DNA of 64,000 bases from Miscanthus floridulus (GCF_019320115.1 NC_089584.1:74704291-74768290), one strand, 5' to 3'; shown: positions 1 to 10,776, counted from the first letter of the stretch. Translations and numbers: made by a program. Notes: generated by a model not told the origin, from the letters alone.

Positions 1-57
1 ATTAATGTGACAGAGAGAGTGAAAAAACTTAAAATTTGGATGGCATCTAAACAAGGT
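1..57. mobile_element. MITE family A, 3' end only (cut by window edge)
   Basis: The stretch matches the last 55 bases of the elements at 479-721 and 2080-2314: a run ending in 'gtgaaaaaacttaaaatttg' followed by 'atctaaacaagg'. The rest lies outside the window. This is a short non-autonomous DNA element common in Andropogoneae; superfamily not assigned. Confidence 0.6.
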
Positions 58-478
58 ACCAGTGACATTGGCTTTCTCCGTGCTTGTTGGAAGCCGAGAG
101 AAAGAGAGCGCTGAACCCATGAACCATGAAGCATCACCAATGGCCTCGTTAACAGTGTATCCTAGCTCCAGGGCAGGAGTAGACGAGTAGTAGAGTGTAG
201 AGAGCGGGACTAGAGGCTAATCCATGATGAGGAAAGAAGGGATCGTTGGGAATTTGAACCATTGAAGAGGCGCAGTAAATGTTTGGTCTGAACGTTATGG
301 CTTCATCAAACTGCGAAAGCAACGAGGACATGGGGGAAAATAGGCAACGAAACGCCTCCAAGATTCCGGGCGATTCGGAAGTTGAGACGTTGTTGAGTGT
401 AACTCGATTTCATGAGAAAAATTCGGAGATTTTTAACAGGAGAAGTCAGCAAGTCCTCTGGTACGGAGGATCCATTTG
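58..478. other. intergenic, no gene seen
   Basis: Only short overlapping frames without recognisable protein similarity. No tRNA, repeat array or transposon end was recognised. Confidence 0.5.
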
Positions 479-721
479 GGCCTGATTTAGATTGCAAATT
501 TTTACAATTTGGACACTGTAGCACGTTTTGTTTGTATTTGATAAACTTTGTCCGATCATAGACTAACTAGGCTCAAAAGATTCGTCTCGTGATTTACAAC
601 CAAACTGTACGATTAGTTATTTTTTTACCTATATTTAATACTCCATGCATGCGTCCAAAAAATTGATGTGATGGAAAGAAAGTGAAAAAACTTGAAATTT
701 AGAGGTGATCTAAACAAGACC
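479..721. mobile_element. MITE family A, full length
   Basis: About 243 bp bounded by imperfect inverted termini: left 'ggcctgatttagat', right the reverse complement of 'ggtcttgtttagat'. The interior holds the family signature 'aggctcaaaagattcgtctc' and 'tatatttaatactccatgca'. It has no coding capacity. The same signature recurs at 2080-2314. Confidence 0.75.
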
Positions 722-1295
722 TTAGGTTTCCTTGAGAGTGTCAATGACACAGCTGGTACTCCGTACTGGCTTGGCGCGGCCATGGCCTTGCCTTCCACGG
801 CCTGGCTTGGCAGCTTCTGCCTGCGTGCCATACACCGTCTCCGTACTTGTTGGTGGAAGCCGAAGCCGAGGAGGCCAGGGCGGTACTAGCTAGTAGACTG
901 GTGCACGGTGAACCAATCGCCGGTGATCCGGGCGGCCGGCGGCGTAGCGTACTAGTAGAGCCCTGCTCCAACCTCCCAGGCTCATAGCCGTAGCCTAGCT
1001 GCGCGCGCATGCAGGGAATTTAAATGCGCCGGATTTGACCGCACGCGACGGCCGCAGGCTAGGCTGCGATTGATTTTTATCCTTGACCTGACTGCTCAAT
1101 CAGCCAAGCTACCCACAGCACAGCGGTGTGGCGCTGGTACGCGCCCTGCAGCAAGCATGCATGGGCCTTCTCCTACAAGGCTCAAGGCAGCCGGGACTTT
1201 GGAATCATCAGGAAAGAAAAACAATGCCACGTTCGCTTCGTCGGGGGAGACAAGCTGAAGAAGGTACGGCTAACTTAAGTACAGGATAGGACTAT
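722..1295. other. intergenic, no gene seen
   Basis: Moderately GC-rich sequence with short frames only. Nothing resembles a known protein, and no splice-supported model could be built. Confidence 0.4.
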
Positions 1296-1580
1296 AGCGG
1301 TGTTTAAATCCAGAAGAAAAGTTTAAGATGTCATATCGGGTTGTTAAATGGAAGTGTTCGGACAGTAATAGTAAAATAAATTACAGAAGTTTTCGGTAAT
1401 CCGTGAGATGAATTTATTAAACTTAATTAATCCGTCATTAACATATGTTTACTGTAGCACCACGCTATTAAATCATGGACTAATTAGATTTAAAAATTGT
1501 CTCATAAATTAGTCACAATATATGAAATTAGTTATTTTTAGTATATATTTAATACTTAATACTCCACGCATCCGATCCGA
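1296..1580. mobile_element. MITE family B, degenerate copy
   Basis: Contains the motif order 'gagatgaatttattaaactt', 'aattaatccgtcattaac' and 'ctcataaattagtcac', as in the better preserved copy at 14820-15138 in inverted order. The termini 'gtgtttaaatcc' and 'cacgcatccgatcc' are degraded. Non-coding. Confidence 0.55.
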
Positions 1581-1618
1581 TGCTACTCGACACTAGTCCA
1601 ACTTTGAAATTAGCAGCA

Positions 1619-1717
1619 TGTTCGTTTATTAGTTTTAGCCAGGGCTTATCAGTCAACCAACAGTGCTTTTCTCTCACAACAAACCAGCATAAACCACGAG
1701 TTTATCAGCCCACAAAC
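1619..1717. mobile_element. MITE family C copy 1
   Basis: About 100-bp element starting 'tgttcgttt' with core 'cagtgcttttctctcacaac' and ending 'tatcagcccacaaacggc'. At least seven further copies of this family occur in the window. It abuts an inverted copy at 1718-1818. Confidence 0.65.
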
Positions 1718-1818
1718 GGCCTGTTCGATGGTTAGTTTCCAGACTGGCTGGTGCTGGTTTGTTGTGAGAGAAAAACACTGTTAGCTGGCTGGCTGAAACC
1801 AAGGCTGAAACCAACCAA
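1718..1818. mobile_element. MITE family C copy 2, inverted relative to copy 1
   Basis: Starts 'ggcctgttcgatgg' and carries the reverse-complement core 'gttgtgagagaaaaacactg'. Together with the previous element it forms a head-to-head pair sharing the junction 'aaacggcctgttcg', so the locus can fold as a hairpin of about 200 bp. Confidence 0.65.
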
Positions 1819-2079
1819 AATATTTGCGGAGTGAGGCGTTTAGCTTCGCCCTATAGGCTGTACTAGCTACGAGTGTTCAAACGCTGTTCAGGTGGTCACA
1901 ATGCAGGTTGCAGGAGCAGCAAATGCACCAGCAACGCTGCGATCTACAGTGATTCCTCCGTCGTCTCCCCGCTCTAGGCCGAGGCCAAACGGCGTCAGCC
2001 AAAGTTCCAACGCGCAACGAAACATTCCATCTCTGATCCCTCTACGGAAGATTCAAACCACCCGCCTCTCTCTAGTCTA

Positions 2080-2314
2080 GGCCTTGTTTGGATTGAAACT
2101 TTTTTCAACCTGATGAATAGTACCATTTTCGTCTTATTTGGTAAATATTGTCTAATCGTGGACCAACTAGGCTCAAAAGATTCATCTCGTGATTTCCAAC
2201 TAAACTGTGTAATTAGTTATTTTTTTACCTATATTTAATACTCCATGCAAGCGGCTAAAAATTGATATGATAAAGAGAGAGTGAAAAAACTTGAAACTTT
2301 GATGGGATCTAGCC
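2080..2314. mobile_element. MITE family A, full length
   Basis: Left end 'ggccttgtttggattgaaac'; right end 'gatgggatctagccc', an imperfect inverted copy. The interior again shows 'aggctcaaaagattcatctc' and 'atatttaatactccatgcaa'. Non-autonomous, no ORF of note. Confidence 0.75.
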
Positions 2315-3179
2315 CTAATCTCATCACAAAAGATACGCACTCCTCTGCGTGCCGTCAGACTTCACTCGAGCCTGAAAAGCCTGGCACACGGCACAGGCGC
2401 GCAGCCATCAGCTATTCCTCGCGAGTCTCTCTTCAACTCCTCTTTACTGCAATATACTTGTACGTACTAGTCTACTACTGTAGTACGGATCTACTGGAAC
2501 TGGGGCACTGTAAACCATGAGCTCATCACGCCTCTTCTGAACTCAGATACATAAGCTGATGCTACCTTACATATTCAGAATAACGCAATGCGTTCCGAGT
2601 ACCTACAGATACAAGAGATACACGCCGCTCGGCGTCAAATTTCACTCTAACACGACTGCCGGTGGTAACTAGCCAGGCAGAGTGTACATAAATAATCCAG
2701 ATACTCCTTTGCGCCCATCACAATACCTCAGAAATTCAGGGACACGGTGACATACTGCGCCAAAATTTATGAAACTATTTCATGGACAGATCCGTGCTGT
2801 TGGCAGGGAGTGCTCGACTCGTTTTGACAGAATATGATTGCCATGAAGCTACATTATACAGACAGATAAAATGATATTTCACTCCAGGGGAATTAGGAAT
2901 GAGGCAATTCGAAACACCAATGTTCTGCAGCCTGGAACCTTTTACCTATTTTGGCTGCCGGATGAAGTTGCCTGTTCCTGTCCAGTGGTGGGTTATGGAG
3001 GTGGAGTGCTACCACCAGTGGTCAGTATTCGACTTCAACAGGTCCTCTAGCGATGGTTCGCCTTTGCATGGTCAACAATTGCCAGATATGTGTTCTGCGA
3101 CATTAGGTGCCATACTCTTCGACATGATCCATGATTTCCTCAAAAACTACGGTGGGTCTCTGTTGCTGTTGTCACCAGG
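2315..3179 (-). other. 3' flank and probable 3' UTR of the S1-domain gene
   Basis: No independent gene seen. The sequence directly follows, in the minus direction, the stop codon of the S1-domain gene at 3180 and is AT-rich like a plant 3' UTR. The polyadenylation site was not determined. Confidence 0.4.
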
Positions 3180-6100
3180 TTAGTTAAGATGCAGAAATTT
3201 GAACCATTGCCAGTTTGCATACAGTTTAGCTTCGTCATCAAATGGTAGCATTTCTCCTGGAAGGCCATCATCTAATGTAGGGTTCTGAGAGAGAACTGGA
3301 AGCTGCTCCCTGTACCTCTTTGCCATTTCCTCAGCTTCTGAGAACACTTTCTGCATCAGTACAAGACAAGTGATACTAAGAATAGATATATAGGAGGGAG
3401 ATTCATCAAACAAGAGATGGAGTATTCCAATATATAGCTAGGCTGGAGTGCAACTCAGTATCTCACCTCTCTGTCGGAAAGAAACAAACCAGGTGCACTC
3501 TCGAGTTCTGCTATGCTGTTGATCAAGTAAACTTTCAGAATCAGAAAAAAGGGCGTACCCAGTGCAGAGAGCTCCCGCTCTGTGCGGGGTCTGGGGAAGG
3601 GTGTCAGTGGCAAGCCTTACCCTCGCCTGTACAATGCGAGGAGACCGCGACTCGAACCCGGGATCTTCCGGTCACAGGCGGTAAGACTCTACCGCTTGCA
3701 CCAGGCCCGCCCTTCAAACTTTCAGAATCAGAACTCTACCATATATGTTGATTAGACCTTACCACAAAGAAAGTATTCAGTAAAATCAAGACAAACACAG
3801 CAGCTAGTTCACAACTGAATAGAGCCAGTGCTAGTGTGAGGTCAGGTTTACCTCAGTGCAATTTTGTCAGGGACATTTGACTTGATCACGACAACTTTCA
3901 CCTCATCATCTATCTTCAGGACGTCACTTACTGACAAAACATTGCCTCGACTAATATTCGATATGTGAAGTAAGCCACTGCAAATTAGTAGTTGAGTACA
4001 CTATTAGTTGCATTTATAGGGATGTGCGTCTTGATTTCTCTAGGTCATTGGATTGACCCAAAACTCATGCAAATGAACTAATCTAGATTTCTTGGCTTAA
4101 TAAGAAAAAACAGACAGTTTTTTAGCTTATGCAGTTATGCTTGATTGTAAATACACGAACGGCATGCAGCCTTGTAAATACACCTTCTGTTTGTCCCAGC
4201 AATCCTAACTTGTGCACCATATGGAAAAATCTTGCGAACAGTCCCTTGTAGGAGGGTTCCTTCTTTAAGATAAGTCATTTCCTGATGATTAGTAATTCAG
4301 TACATCAGTACATTCAGCATTACAAATTTACAATATCTTTTGCAGTGTTAGTTATTTGGAGACAAATTCAATGTCCAGAAGCTGATTTATCATTGACAAT
4401 TTGGCCAAGTATGATGGAATTCAGTACATAAGTGCAACTCTGCAAACAAATAACCGACACAATTTGGATGTACAGAATTTAATGTGTCTCAACATACTTG
4501 ATTGTCGTAAACAGTAAAATACAATTAGTATTTTGGGCACTTGATCATCCCCTCCGTCCAGAAATGATAATTGTATTTGACCAAAGGAAAGTCATGGAAG
4601 GGTGGGCCTGGTGCAAGCGGTAGACTCTTACCGCCTGTGACCGGAAGGTCCCGGGTTCGAGTCGCGGTCTCCTCGCATTGCACAAGCGAGGGTAAGGCTT
4701 GCCACTGACACCCTTCCCCAGACCCTTAATTTCTCTTATAAAATGCATTCAATTGCTAAAAAACAATGTAATCTCAGAGGCACTTTAAACACAAATCTAT
4801 TGATGCAAGTTTTATGCTCTACACTTGCATATAATTGACTAACTGTTGGTCAAAATTTATAAAGTTTGACTTCTCCTCTGGTCAAACATAATTATCATTT
4901 CTGGATGGAGTACGATTCAATTTATAAAACATGTATGTAATATGTAAAACAAAACCATAGTTGTAGCTTATAGAGAGATGTCTGTGCACCAACCCATGCT
5001 TTCTTCTCACTAATTATCAGGTCGTTAGTTTCTTCATCGAGCCTTGCAATGCACACACGAATGCTGCAACCGATCTGTATGCCAAGAAGCAACAAGCCAA
5101 CGAGTGATATCAGCCAACATAACCACAAGATTTAACTTAAACATCTGATAGCACAGTCCCTTATTTAATAAAAACAAAAAACAGAAAGCACAATCTGTTT
5201 CAAGTATCATAACCACGTAATAACGACAATCAAATGATGAAATGGGCATTAACAGTACTACATCCAAAAGCTCCTTACTTTGTTTTTCAAGTCTGTAAAT
5301 GAACTTATCCTGTCGACGAGCTCAAATTTAGGAAGGAATGCTCTCACACCCTGAAATGAAGTTGGCCTAAATCTTAGCCTTGAACAGAAGTACAAAATAA
5401 CACAACTGGAGACCATTTGATTAGTAGAAGGGAAGGGAAGACTCTTCCTTGCCTCAATTCTTGTGAGTAGCCCCCCAGTGTTCCACTCGTAAATTTTCAC
5501 CTCAATTGGCTCGTCGAGTTGCAGAATCTGTCTGACAAAAATGAACACGCACCAATCACTGCATCAGCACCTATACTATACGAATAACCAATGTCTGAAG
5601 GGAGAACAAATGCACTCGACCTGCCTGGCGCGGTGCCACGCGAGGCGCCGGAAGAGCCGCCGCGCCGACAGTAGTGGCCGCCCGCTAAGCGTCCGTCCAA
5701 GCACCTCAGCGAATACTACGGTCCCGGGCGCCACCAGCGTCCTGCTCCCGCGCTTCTGCCTCCGGGCCTCCTTGTCGTCGTCCACGGTGGGACCCGCCAC
5801 GACGCCGATGCTCCCCGGCCCAGGCAGAGCTTGTCGCGTCGGCGGATCAGCACTGTCGCGGTCGAGCGGGAGAAGCTCCTTGGCGAGCAGCGTGGCGAGA
5901 CGGTCGGCGCCGACCGCGACGTCGAGGCGCGCCTCGGTGCCGGAGACCACGACCCCGACGGCGAAGTCGCCCGGCTTGGGGTCGTAGCGCCCGTCGGTTC
6001 CGCTAGCAGATTCAGAATCCTGGACGTGGCCGGCGTTGAGTAGGCGGACGAAACCGGCGGAGAGCGCGTCGTCGAGGCGCTTGGAGCTGGCGCACATGAC

Positions 6101-6229
6101 CGGCTGGGCTCGGCCTCGCCCTCGGGCCTGGGGCTGCGCCAGCCGAGGGGATGGGACCAGGGCTTTGGCGACGTGGAGGATGGGTTGCGGCTTCGAGAGG
6201 GGAGGGAGCGGCGGCGCCGGCGTCGGCAT
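3180..6229 (-). CDS. S1 RNA-binding-domain protein, probably chloroplast (SRRP1/PDE338-like)
   Basis: Eight coding exons on the minus strand, all phases agreeing: 6229-5621, 5527-5453, 5350-5279, 5074-4994, 4281-4184, 3977-3852, 3515-3467, 3350-3180. Total 1281 nt, 426 aa. The N-terminus (first ~45 residues, rich in Pro, Ser, Ala, Arg, few acidic) looks like an organelle transit peptide. Three S1-like segments follow: a weak one near residues 85-180, one around 'EVKIYEWNTGGLLTRIEG...FLP', and a clear C-terminal one with 'GTVRKIFPYGAQV' and 'SGLLHISNISRG'. Such proteins bind RNA in chloroplasts and support plastid RNA maturation or translation. The ATG at 6229 gives the only long open first exon. 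Intron 2 has a GC donor (5452-5451). A SINE sits just before the exon-7 acceptor, and a Stowaway with a nested SINE sits in intron 4. Family placement between SRRP1 and PDE338 is uncertain. Confidence 0.87.
3547..3715 (-). mobile_element. Au-type SINE, full length, in intron 6 of the S1 gene
   Basis: Read on the minus strand it starts 'gggcgggcctggtgcaagcg', has pol III A and B box regions ('tggtgcaagcgg', 'gggttcgagtc'), and ends 'cactgggtacgccctttttt'. It is flanked by a perfect 18-bp target-site duplication, AAACTTTCAGAATCAGAA, at 3529-3546 and 3716-3733. It lies in the same sense as the host gene, its oligo-T tail about 30 nt upstream of the exon-7 3' splice site. Confidence 0.95.
4552..4910. 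mobile_element. Stowaway MITE in intron 4 of the S1 gene
   Basis: Inverted termini CTCCGTCCAGAAATGATAAT and CTCCATCCAGAAATGATAAT (one mismatch over 20) bound the element. The subterminal 'gaccaaagg' and 'ctctggtcaaac' also pair. Stowaway elements are Tc1/mariner-derived. A truncated SINE (4600-4725) interrupts it, so its native length was about 230 bp. Confidence 0.85.
4600..4725 (+). mobile_element. Au-type SINE, 3'-truncated, nested in a Stowaway
   Basis: Begins 'gggtgggcctggtgcaagcg', includes 'cccgggttcgagtcgcggtc', and stops at 'cccttccccagaccc', lacking the last ~45 bases ('cgcacagagcggg' to the T tail). No clear target duplication was found, in contrast to the other two long copies. 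Confidence 0.9.
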
Positions 6230-6506
6230 TTCGTCAGTCGCAGCGCAGGCGTTCCGGCCGTCGCCAACTCGGCCAGTTTACTTTATCCGTAACGATATTT
6301 CTTTTCTCGAAATCGGAAATGAGTGGGCTGGGTCGAATGCAGTTAGGCCCGTGTGGTGCTACTCTTTCACGGAGCCCATGATTGAGATATCAGCCCAGGT
6401 AGAAAGAGAGGGGACAGAATCGTGGGCTGGGACCTGTCGTCTTCGTCTCCGGCGGAACAAAGCGGCGGCGAGGCGGGACATAGAGAGGAGGAGAGCCGAG
6501 AGCGGG
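6230..6506. promoter_or_regulatory. divergent promoter between S1 gene and 77-aa gene
   Basis: Only 277 bp separate the two start codons, which face away from each other, so both 5' UTRs and core promoters must fit here. The left half is GC-rich, the centre AT-rich ('taacgatatttcttttctcg'). It contains 'tgggctg', 'taggcccg' and 'gagcccat', resembling TGGGC site II elements common in plant housekeeping promoters. No clear TATA box seen. Confidence 0.7.
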
Positions 6507-8008
6507 ATGGGGTACCTGTGGCGGGTGCGTCTGTCGTCGTTCGCTGCCGGCGTAGCGACGGCATCGGCGGCGGGGTTCTTCCTCCTCTACAAGGACCACC
6601 TGCTTGCCCGCGCCGCCATCACCCGCCAGGTGAGTCCCCGGCCTCCGTCTAGCCTTTTTTTTTCTTCTGGCGGATAATCTGATTAATCACCCCGGTTCAT
6701 TTGCGAATCTGTTTGTTGTCTAGCAAAATTAGTCCCATCTGGTTGTCTTCCTAGGCATTCTCACCTTTCCGTGATCTGGTCGCCGCGGCGTCCTGGGCGA
6801 CTAATTATTAGCCCCTGCCAAATTTCTTCCCTTGTCCGATTATTGATCGAAATGCGCATTTTTGGTTCCCAGAATTGAAATGGACTAATTGCAAAACACG
6901 GCCTCGTCAAGGGAAATGTGGAGTTGATTCCATTTCATGTGATTACAAGCTCGAGCTGTTCGGACTTATCTATGCTTGCAACAAATTGATTTTAGGTTGC
7001 TGAAGAAGATTGCTGTGTAATGAGAATGCTATAGAACAGACATGCCATGCTCGGCTGTGTAGTCAGAGCTTCATCCAGAATTTGCCAGGCAAATTGACAC
7101 CAATATACATCACATGAATAATGTCCTTTTTATTGCGACAATGTTGGTGTTCTGTGCATTATACATGTGTAGGGTGCCAACACTTGCCATTTTGTTGGTC
7201 TTATCAAGGCATTCTGTATTATGACTTATGGATCTCCACAAACTGCTTATCTTTTAATTCTAACTATAACTATGCGTTGCTGTTGAGTCACATGTTTTTT
7301 TAGCGGTGTTGAGTCACATGTTTGTTGTCAAACTATGAATGAACCCTTAGAGTTAGAGGCACTGTTGGTGAAACAGAGTTTGCACTCATCGTATGAGAGA
7401 TATTATGATAGTCTCAGCGCACCTTGCATCTGCCAATTGCATTAGCTAACAAAGTCAATCAAGCTTCTTCTATGGGAGTATTATCTATGCCCTGGTGCAT
7501 TTCGTACATTGGCTTACCAAATTAACTTGTGGTGCTCTATTAATTATCAAGAATAGTTAACTAGAGGATTCTTGTAACTGAGTTCCTGTGGTTCTATAAA
7601 TGGTAGTTGAACTTAAATTTACTTTTATCTATACTTTTGGTGTAGTCATCTGTGCATAAACAAGTAAACTATTCTTGATTTTGTGCATTTAAATTCTGTT
7701 GTGGAGTAATTATGATTGTAGTGATGTTTCCTTTTTGTTCGAAATGTTACAATTTACAACCTCATGATGAATTTTCCATTTATGTCTTTGTTTTCTCTTA
7801 TGAGGCTGGTAGTTGAACACAACATTTTGAAAGAGGACTACATTTAAAATTGGTTTGTGTTTGACTAGTGGTTAAGATTTGATGTGCTTGTTTCCAGGTG
7901 GAGGACATTAAGGAAACTTCTGAAAAGCATTATGCAGCCCTAAATAAGAGGATATCGGCACTGGGAAGCAGAAAAGATTCTGGAACTATCAAAGAGGCAT
8001 CAGATTAA
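6507..8008 (+). CDS. small conserved plant membrane protein (77 aa), function unknown
   Basis: Two exons, 6507-6629 and 7898-8008 (intron gtgagt...ccag, phase 0), give 77 aa. The N-terminal half (MGYLWRVRLSSFAAGVATAS) leads into one hydrophobic segment at about residues 11-28, followed by 'YKDHLLARAAITRQ'. The acidic/basic C-terminal half (residues 42-77) contains a short helix-prone region 'ISALGSRKDSG'. I recognise the general type: short plant proteins of unknown function with one N-terminal membrane anchor. The membrane is probably an organelle or ER, but this is inference. The gene shares a 277-bp divergent promoter with the S1-domain gene. The 1.27-kb intron is AT-rich without an obvious element. 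Confidence 0.75.
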
Positions 8009-8588
8009 TTCTATGAGTTGGGCTTATGTCATGGTTACATCTGCCCAGGTGTTTTTGATTTCTGCATGTGGTATAAACTGCAGTATTTTAAGCTGTACTG
8101 TTGTGTTGTTGAAATTCTATGAACTCTGAATTTGAATTGTGTCACACTTCTGCATGTCTATGTCATCTTCTTGAGATGGACAAAGGCCAAATAAATACAG
8201 TTTTCTTGATAGAATAAGTTGTCAGATGCGTGCAAACTATCTTTTTTTTCTTCTATGTGACCATTTGCTAAGCAACAGTTTTGACACTTGTTAGTCTGTG
8301 GCTCTGTGCACTGCATTGCTTTTGAGCACTTGAGCAATATACTTGTGAATTTTATACAAGCACTGGTGACTGCAAAGCATGTAATGAGATGGTTCCTTGA
8401 ACTTCAAGCTGGTATTCAATTTGACTGGTGAGAGTGAGACTATCTTCCTAAGTTCACTTTTCTGCTCTATGTCGGCCAAGTCCTGGTTATAGGTCGTAGA
8501 GTAAATCATGCCTTGCTCTTTCTTGTAACCATTCTTCAAACGTGTGCTGATATCCAGATTTTGGTTGCAGCCGCAAATTCAGGGGCAT
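8009..8588. other. 3' region of the 77-aa gene, otherwise nothing recognised
   Basis: Likely 3' UTR up to roughly 8200 ('caaataaatacag' near 8190 resembles a polyadenylation region). The rest has short frames without recognisable similarity. Confidence 0.4.
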
Positions 8589-8607
8589 ATCACAATTGAC
8601 ACATTCA

Positions 8608-8780
8608 GAAGGGCGGGCCTGGTGCAAGCGGTAGAGTCTTACCGCCTGTGACCGGAAGGTCCCAGGTTCGAGTCGCAGTCTCCTCGCATTGCATAGGCGA
8701 GGGTAAGTCTTGCCACTGACACCCTTCCCCAGACCCCGCACAGAGCGGGAGCTCTCTGCACTGGGTACGTCATTTTTTTT
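8608..8780 (+). mobile_element. Au-type SINE, full length
   Basis: Starts 'gaagggcgggcctggtgcaa', has tRNA-like A and B boxes, and ends 'actgggtacgtcatttttttt'. A perfect 19-bp target-site duplication, ATCACAATTGACACATTCA, occupies 8589-8607 and 8781-8799. The intact duplication indicates a fairly young insertion. Confidence 0.95.
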
Positions 8781-8799
8781 ATCACAATTGACACATTCA

Positions 8800-9730
8800 C
8801 TCTGTGGTGGCATCCTAGGGAATAGGAATCATTATCTTACCAACTGCAATGCATGGAAGATGATAAGGAAACGATCTGACACCTCCACAAGGATGGTGAG
8901 CAAATGACCAGCCTTGCTTGCTGCTGCAATGGTGAGGAACTTGGTTTCCAAAGGCACAGTGAGAACATATTTGTGGAACCGGGTCATTGGCTGATCATTT
9001 TGGTGGATGCTAATGGACACGCCTTCCTGGCTTTCTTGGTGAACAATGGTGGTCACTGCACATTCAGGAGCATTGTAAGCTCATGCCATGCACTGTGCAG
9101 TGTCCTGGTGCGGCTGAGTGTTCTCTTACCAATTGCCACACATACGAGTGAAGAGATGATGGATGGATGATTTGCCGTCTTCATTGGATTGTGAGGAAAC
9201 TTGGTTCCTGAAGGCTTCACGAAAACATGTCTGCAACATCAGAGGCGTCTGACAGATGTTTTGAAGCATGGTATTCATGGCGATCTTGGTGACCGACAAT
9301 GTTCTGGAGGGGCTTTGTGCTCACAAGCACGGCCTCGCTGAAAACAACTTCTGTCAGTCGGTGAAATGCCATTCGATGCACTTACCTAACTAGCTCTGCA
9401 TTCTGGCATTCATAGTTGTTGTTTGAATAGAAACTTGTTATCATAACTTATCTGATTCTGATAGCGTTTGATTGTGTTATACTTAAGAAGCAAGAAACCG
9501 TGAGTGTGACAACCAGAATGAGGTCACCAATGTCGTCATTTCAACACACAACATTATCTATCTATTATTCCTAGACAGCTGTGCAGTCAAATGTGACACC
9601 GTGCTCTGCGGTTGCCATGTTCACGTCACTACCTTCACCAGGCTACTTTTTTCGGATCTAAAATCTGACCCAACAGCCAGAAGAACTCAGGTTGGACAGT
9701 GTGGTCCGTTCCACTGGGGACCTAGACCAG
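8800..9730. other. intergenic and upstream region of the methyltransferase
   Basis: Contains two diverged direct copies of 'gtgaggaa(a)cttggtt' plus following ~20 bases (around 8933 and 9190), suggesting an old partial duplication. The last 200 bases probably include promoter and 5' UTR. No other gene was recognised. Confidence 0.4.
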
Positions 9731-10776
9731 ATGGCCGGGCTATTCACCGAGCAGGCTGCTATGTACGCCGCAGCGCGCCCGGCGTACCCGAAGGATCTGT
9801 TTGCCAAGCTCTCGGCGCGCACTGCTCACCACCGCGGCGCTTGGGACGTTGGTACTGGCAATGGCCAGGCAGCCATCGGTGTAAGCATGCATCTCAAGTC
9901 CCTGCTGCTCTCTATAGAGCAGCGTCTTCAATTCAATCTCTTCATGTTTAATTCACACACACACACACACACACACACAAATCTCTTCATGCTTACAGTG
10001 ACGCCACCGTGCAGGTCGCGGAGCACTACGACAGCGTGGTGGCCACGGACACGTCCGCGGAGCAGCTGTGGCACGCCACGCCACACCCGAAGGTCCGGTA
10101 CATGCACACCCCCGACGCCACACCGGGGGAGGAGGACCTTGTCGCCATGCTGGGCGGCGAGGCCAGCGTGGACCTCATCACGGTGGCGCAGGCCGTGCAC
10201 TGGTTCGACATCCCGGCGTTCTATGCCGTGGCGCGCCGCGTCCTGCGCAGGCCCGGCGGGGTGATCGCGGTCTGGGGCTACAACTACGGCATGAGCCCCG
10301 TGGAGGACATGATGGCGCGCTTCTTCCACACCACGCTGCCCTACTGGGACCCCAGAGCTCGGTACAACACTGCTAATCCTGACCAACTATGTAAATAATG
10401 CACCAAAAAGGAAACAACGAGCATCTTTGTCAGATGTGTGATCCTTCATCCATGCCTGGTATCATGCAGGTATTGCACTGACGGATACCGGGACCTGCCG
10501 TTCCCGTTCGAGGACATCGGGCTTGGGAAGGAAGGCGAGCCGGCGAGCCTCGACATGGAACAGGAGATGTCGTTCGAGGGCCTGATCGCCATGCTGAGGT
10601 CGTGGTCGGCGGTGACAACGGCCAAGCAGCAGGGCGTGGACCTGCTGGGGGAGCGCGTTGTGAAGGAGCTGGAGGAAGGGTGGGGAGGGGCGTCGCTGGT
10701 GCGGAAGGTCACCTACAAGGGCTTCCTGCTGGCAGGCACCCCGGGGCCCATGGCTGATGAGTTATGTTGCTCTTAG
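9731..10776 (+). CDS. SAM-dependent methyltransferase (class I, plant methyltransferase-11-like)
   Basis: Three exons, 9731-9880, 10015-10361 and 10470-10776, give 267 aa with consistent phases (0, then 2). Start chosen at the ATG opening MAGLFTEQAAMYAAARPAYP, the usual N-terminus of this family; upstream in-frame codons lack an ATG. SAM-binding motif I is DVGTGNGQ at residues 39-46, motif II lies at 'VVATDTSAEQL', and the post-motif 'VDLITVAQAVHWFD' matches the DUF/methyltransferase-11 fold. 'YRDLPFPFEDIG' is a family hallmark. Substrate unknown; members are usually annotated only as cytosolic small-molecule methyltransferases. The C-terminus (LLAGTPGPMADELCCS) is slightly unusual but the length is normal. 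Intron 1 has a CA microsatellite. Intron boundaries are GT-AG. A neighbouring functional partner is not evident. Confidence 0.87.
9954..9979. repeat. (CA)13 microsatellite in methyltransferase intron 1
   Basis: Uninterrupted CA dinucleotides inside a 134-bp intron, ending about 35 bases before the exon-2 acceptor. Confidence 0.95.

Noticed and set aside
3551..3712. tRNA-like gene signals (A and B boxes) in this interval and at 4600-4725 and 8608-8780
   Set aside because: All three are parts of Au SINEs with target duplications or SINE-specific 3' sequence; no cloverleaf with a complete acceptor stem is present.
8291..8539. 82-codon minus-strand frame downstream of the 77-aa gene
   Set aside because: No recognisable family, no splice-linked partner, and it lies in the likely 3' flank of a plus-strand gene.
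9692..9730. Upstream extension of the methyltransferase N-terminus
   Set aside because: The extension begins with TTG, not ATG; the family start MAGLF at 9731 is the first in-frame ATG.
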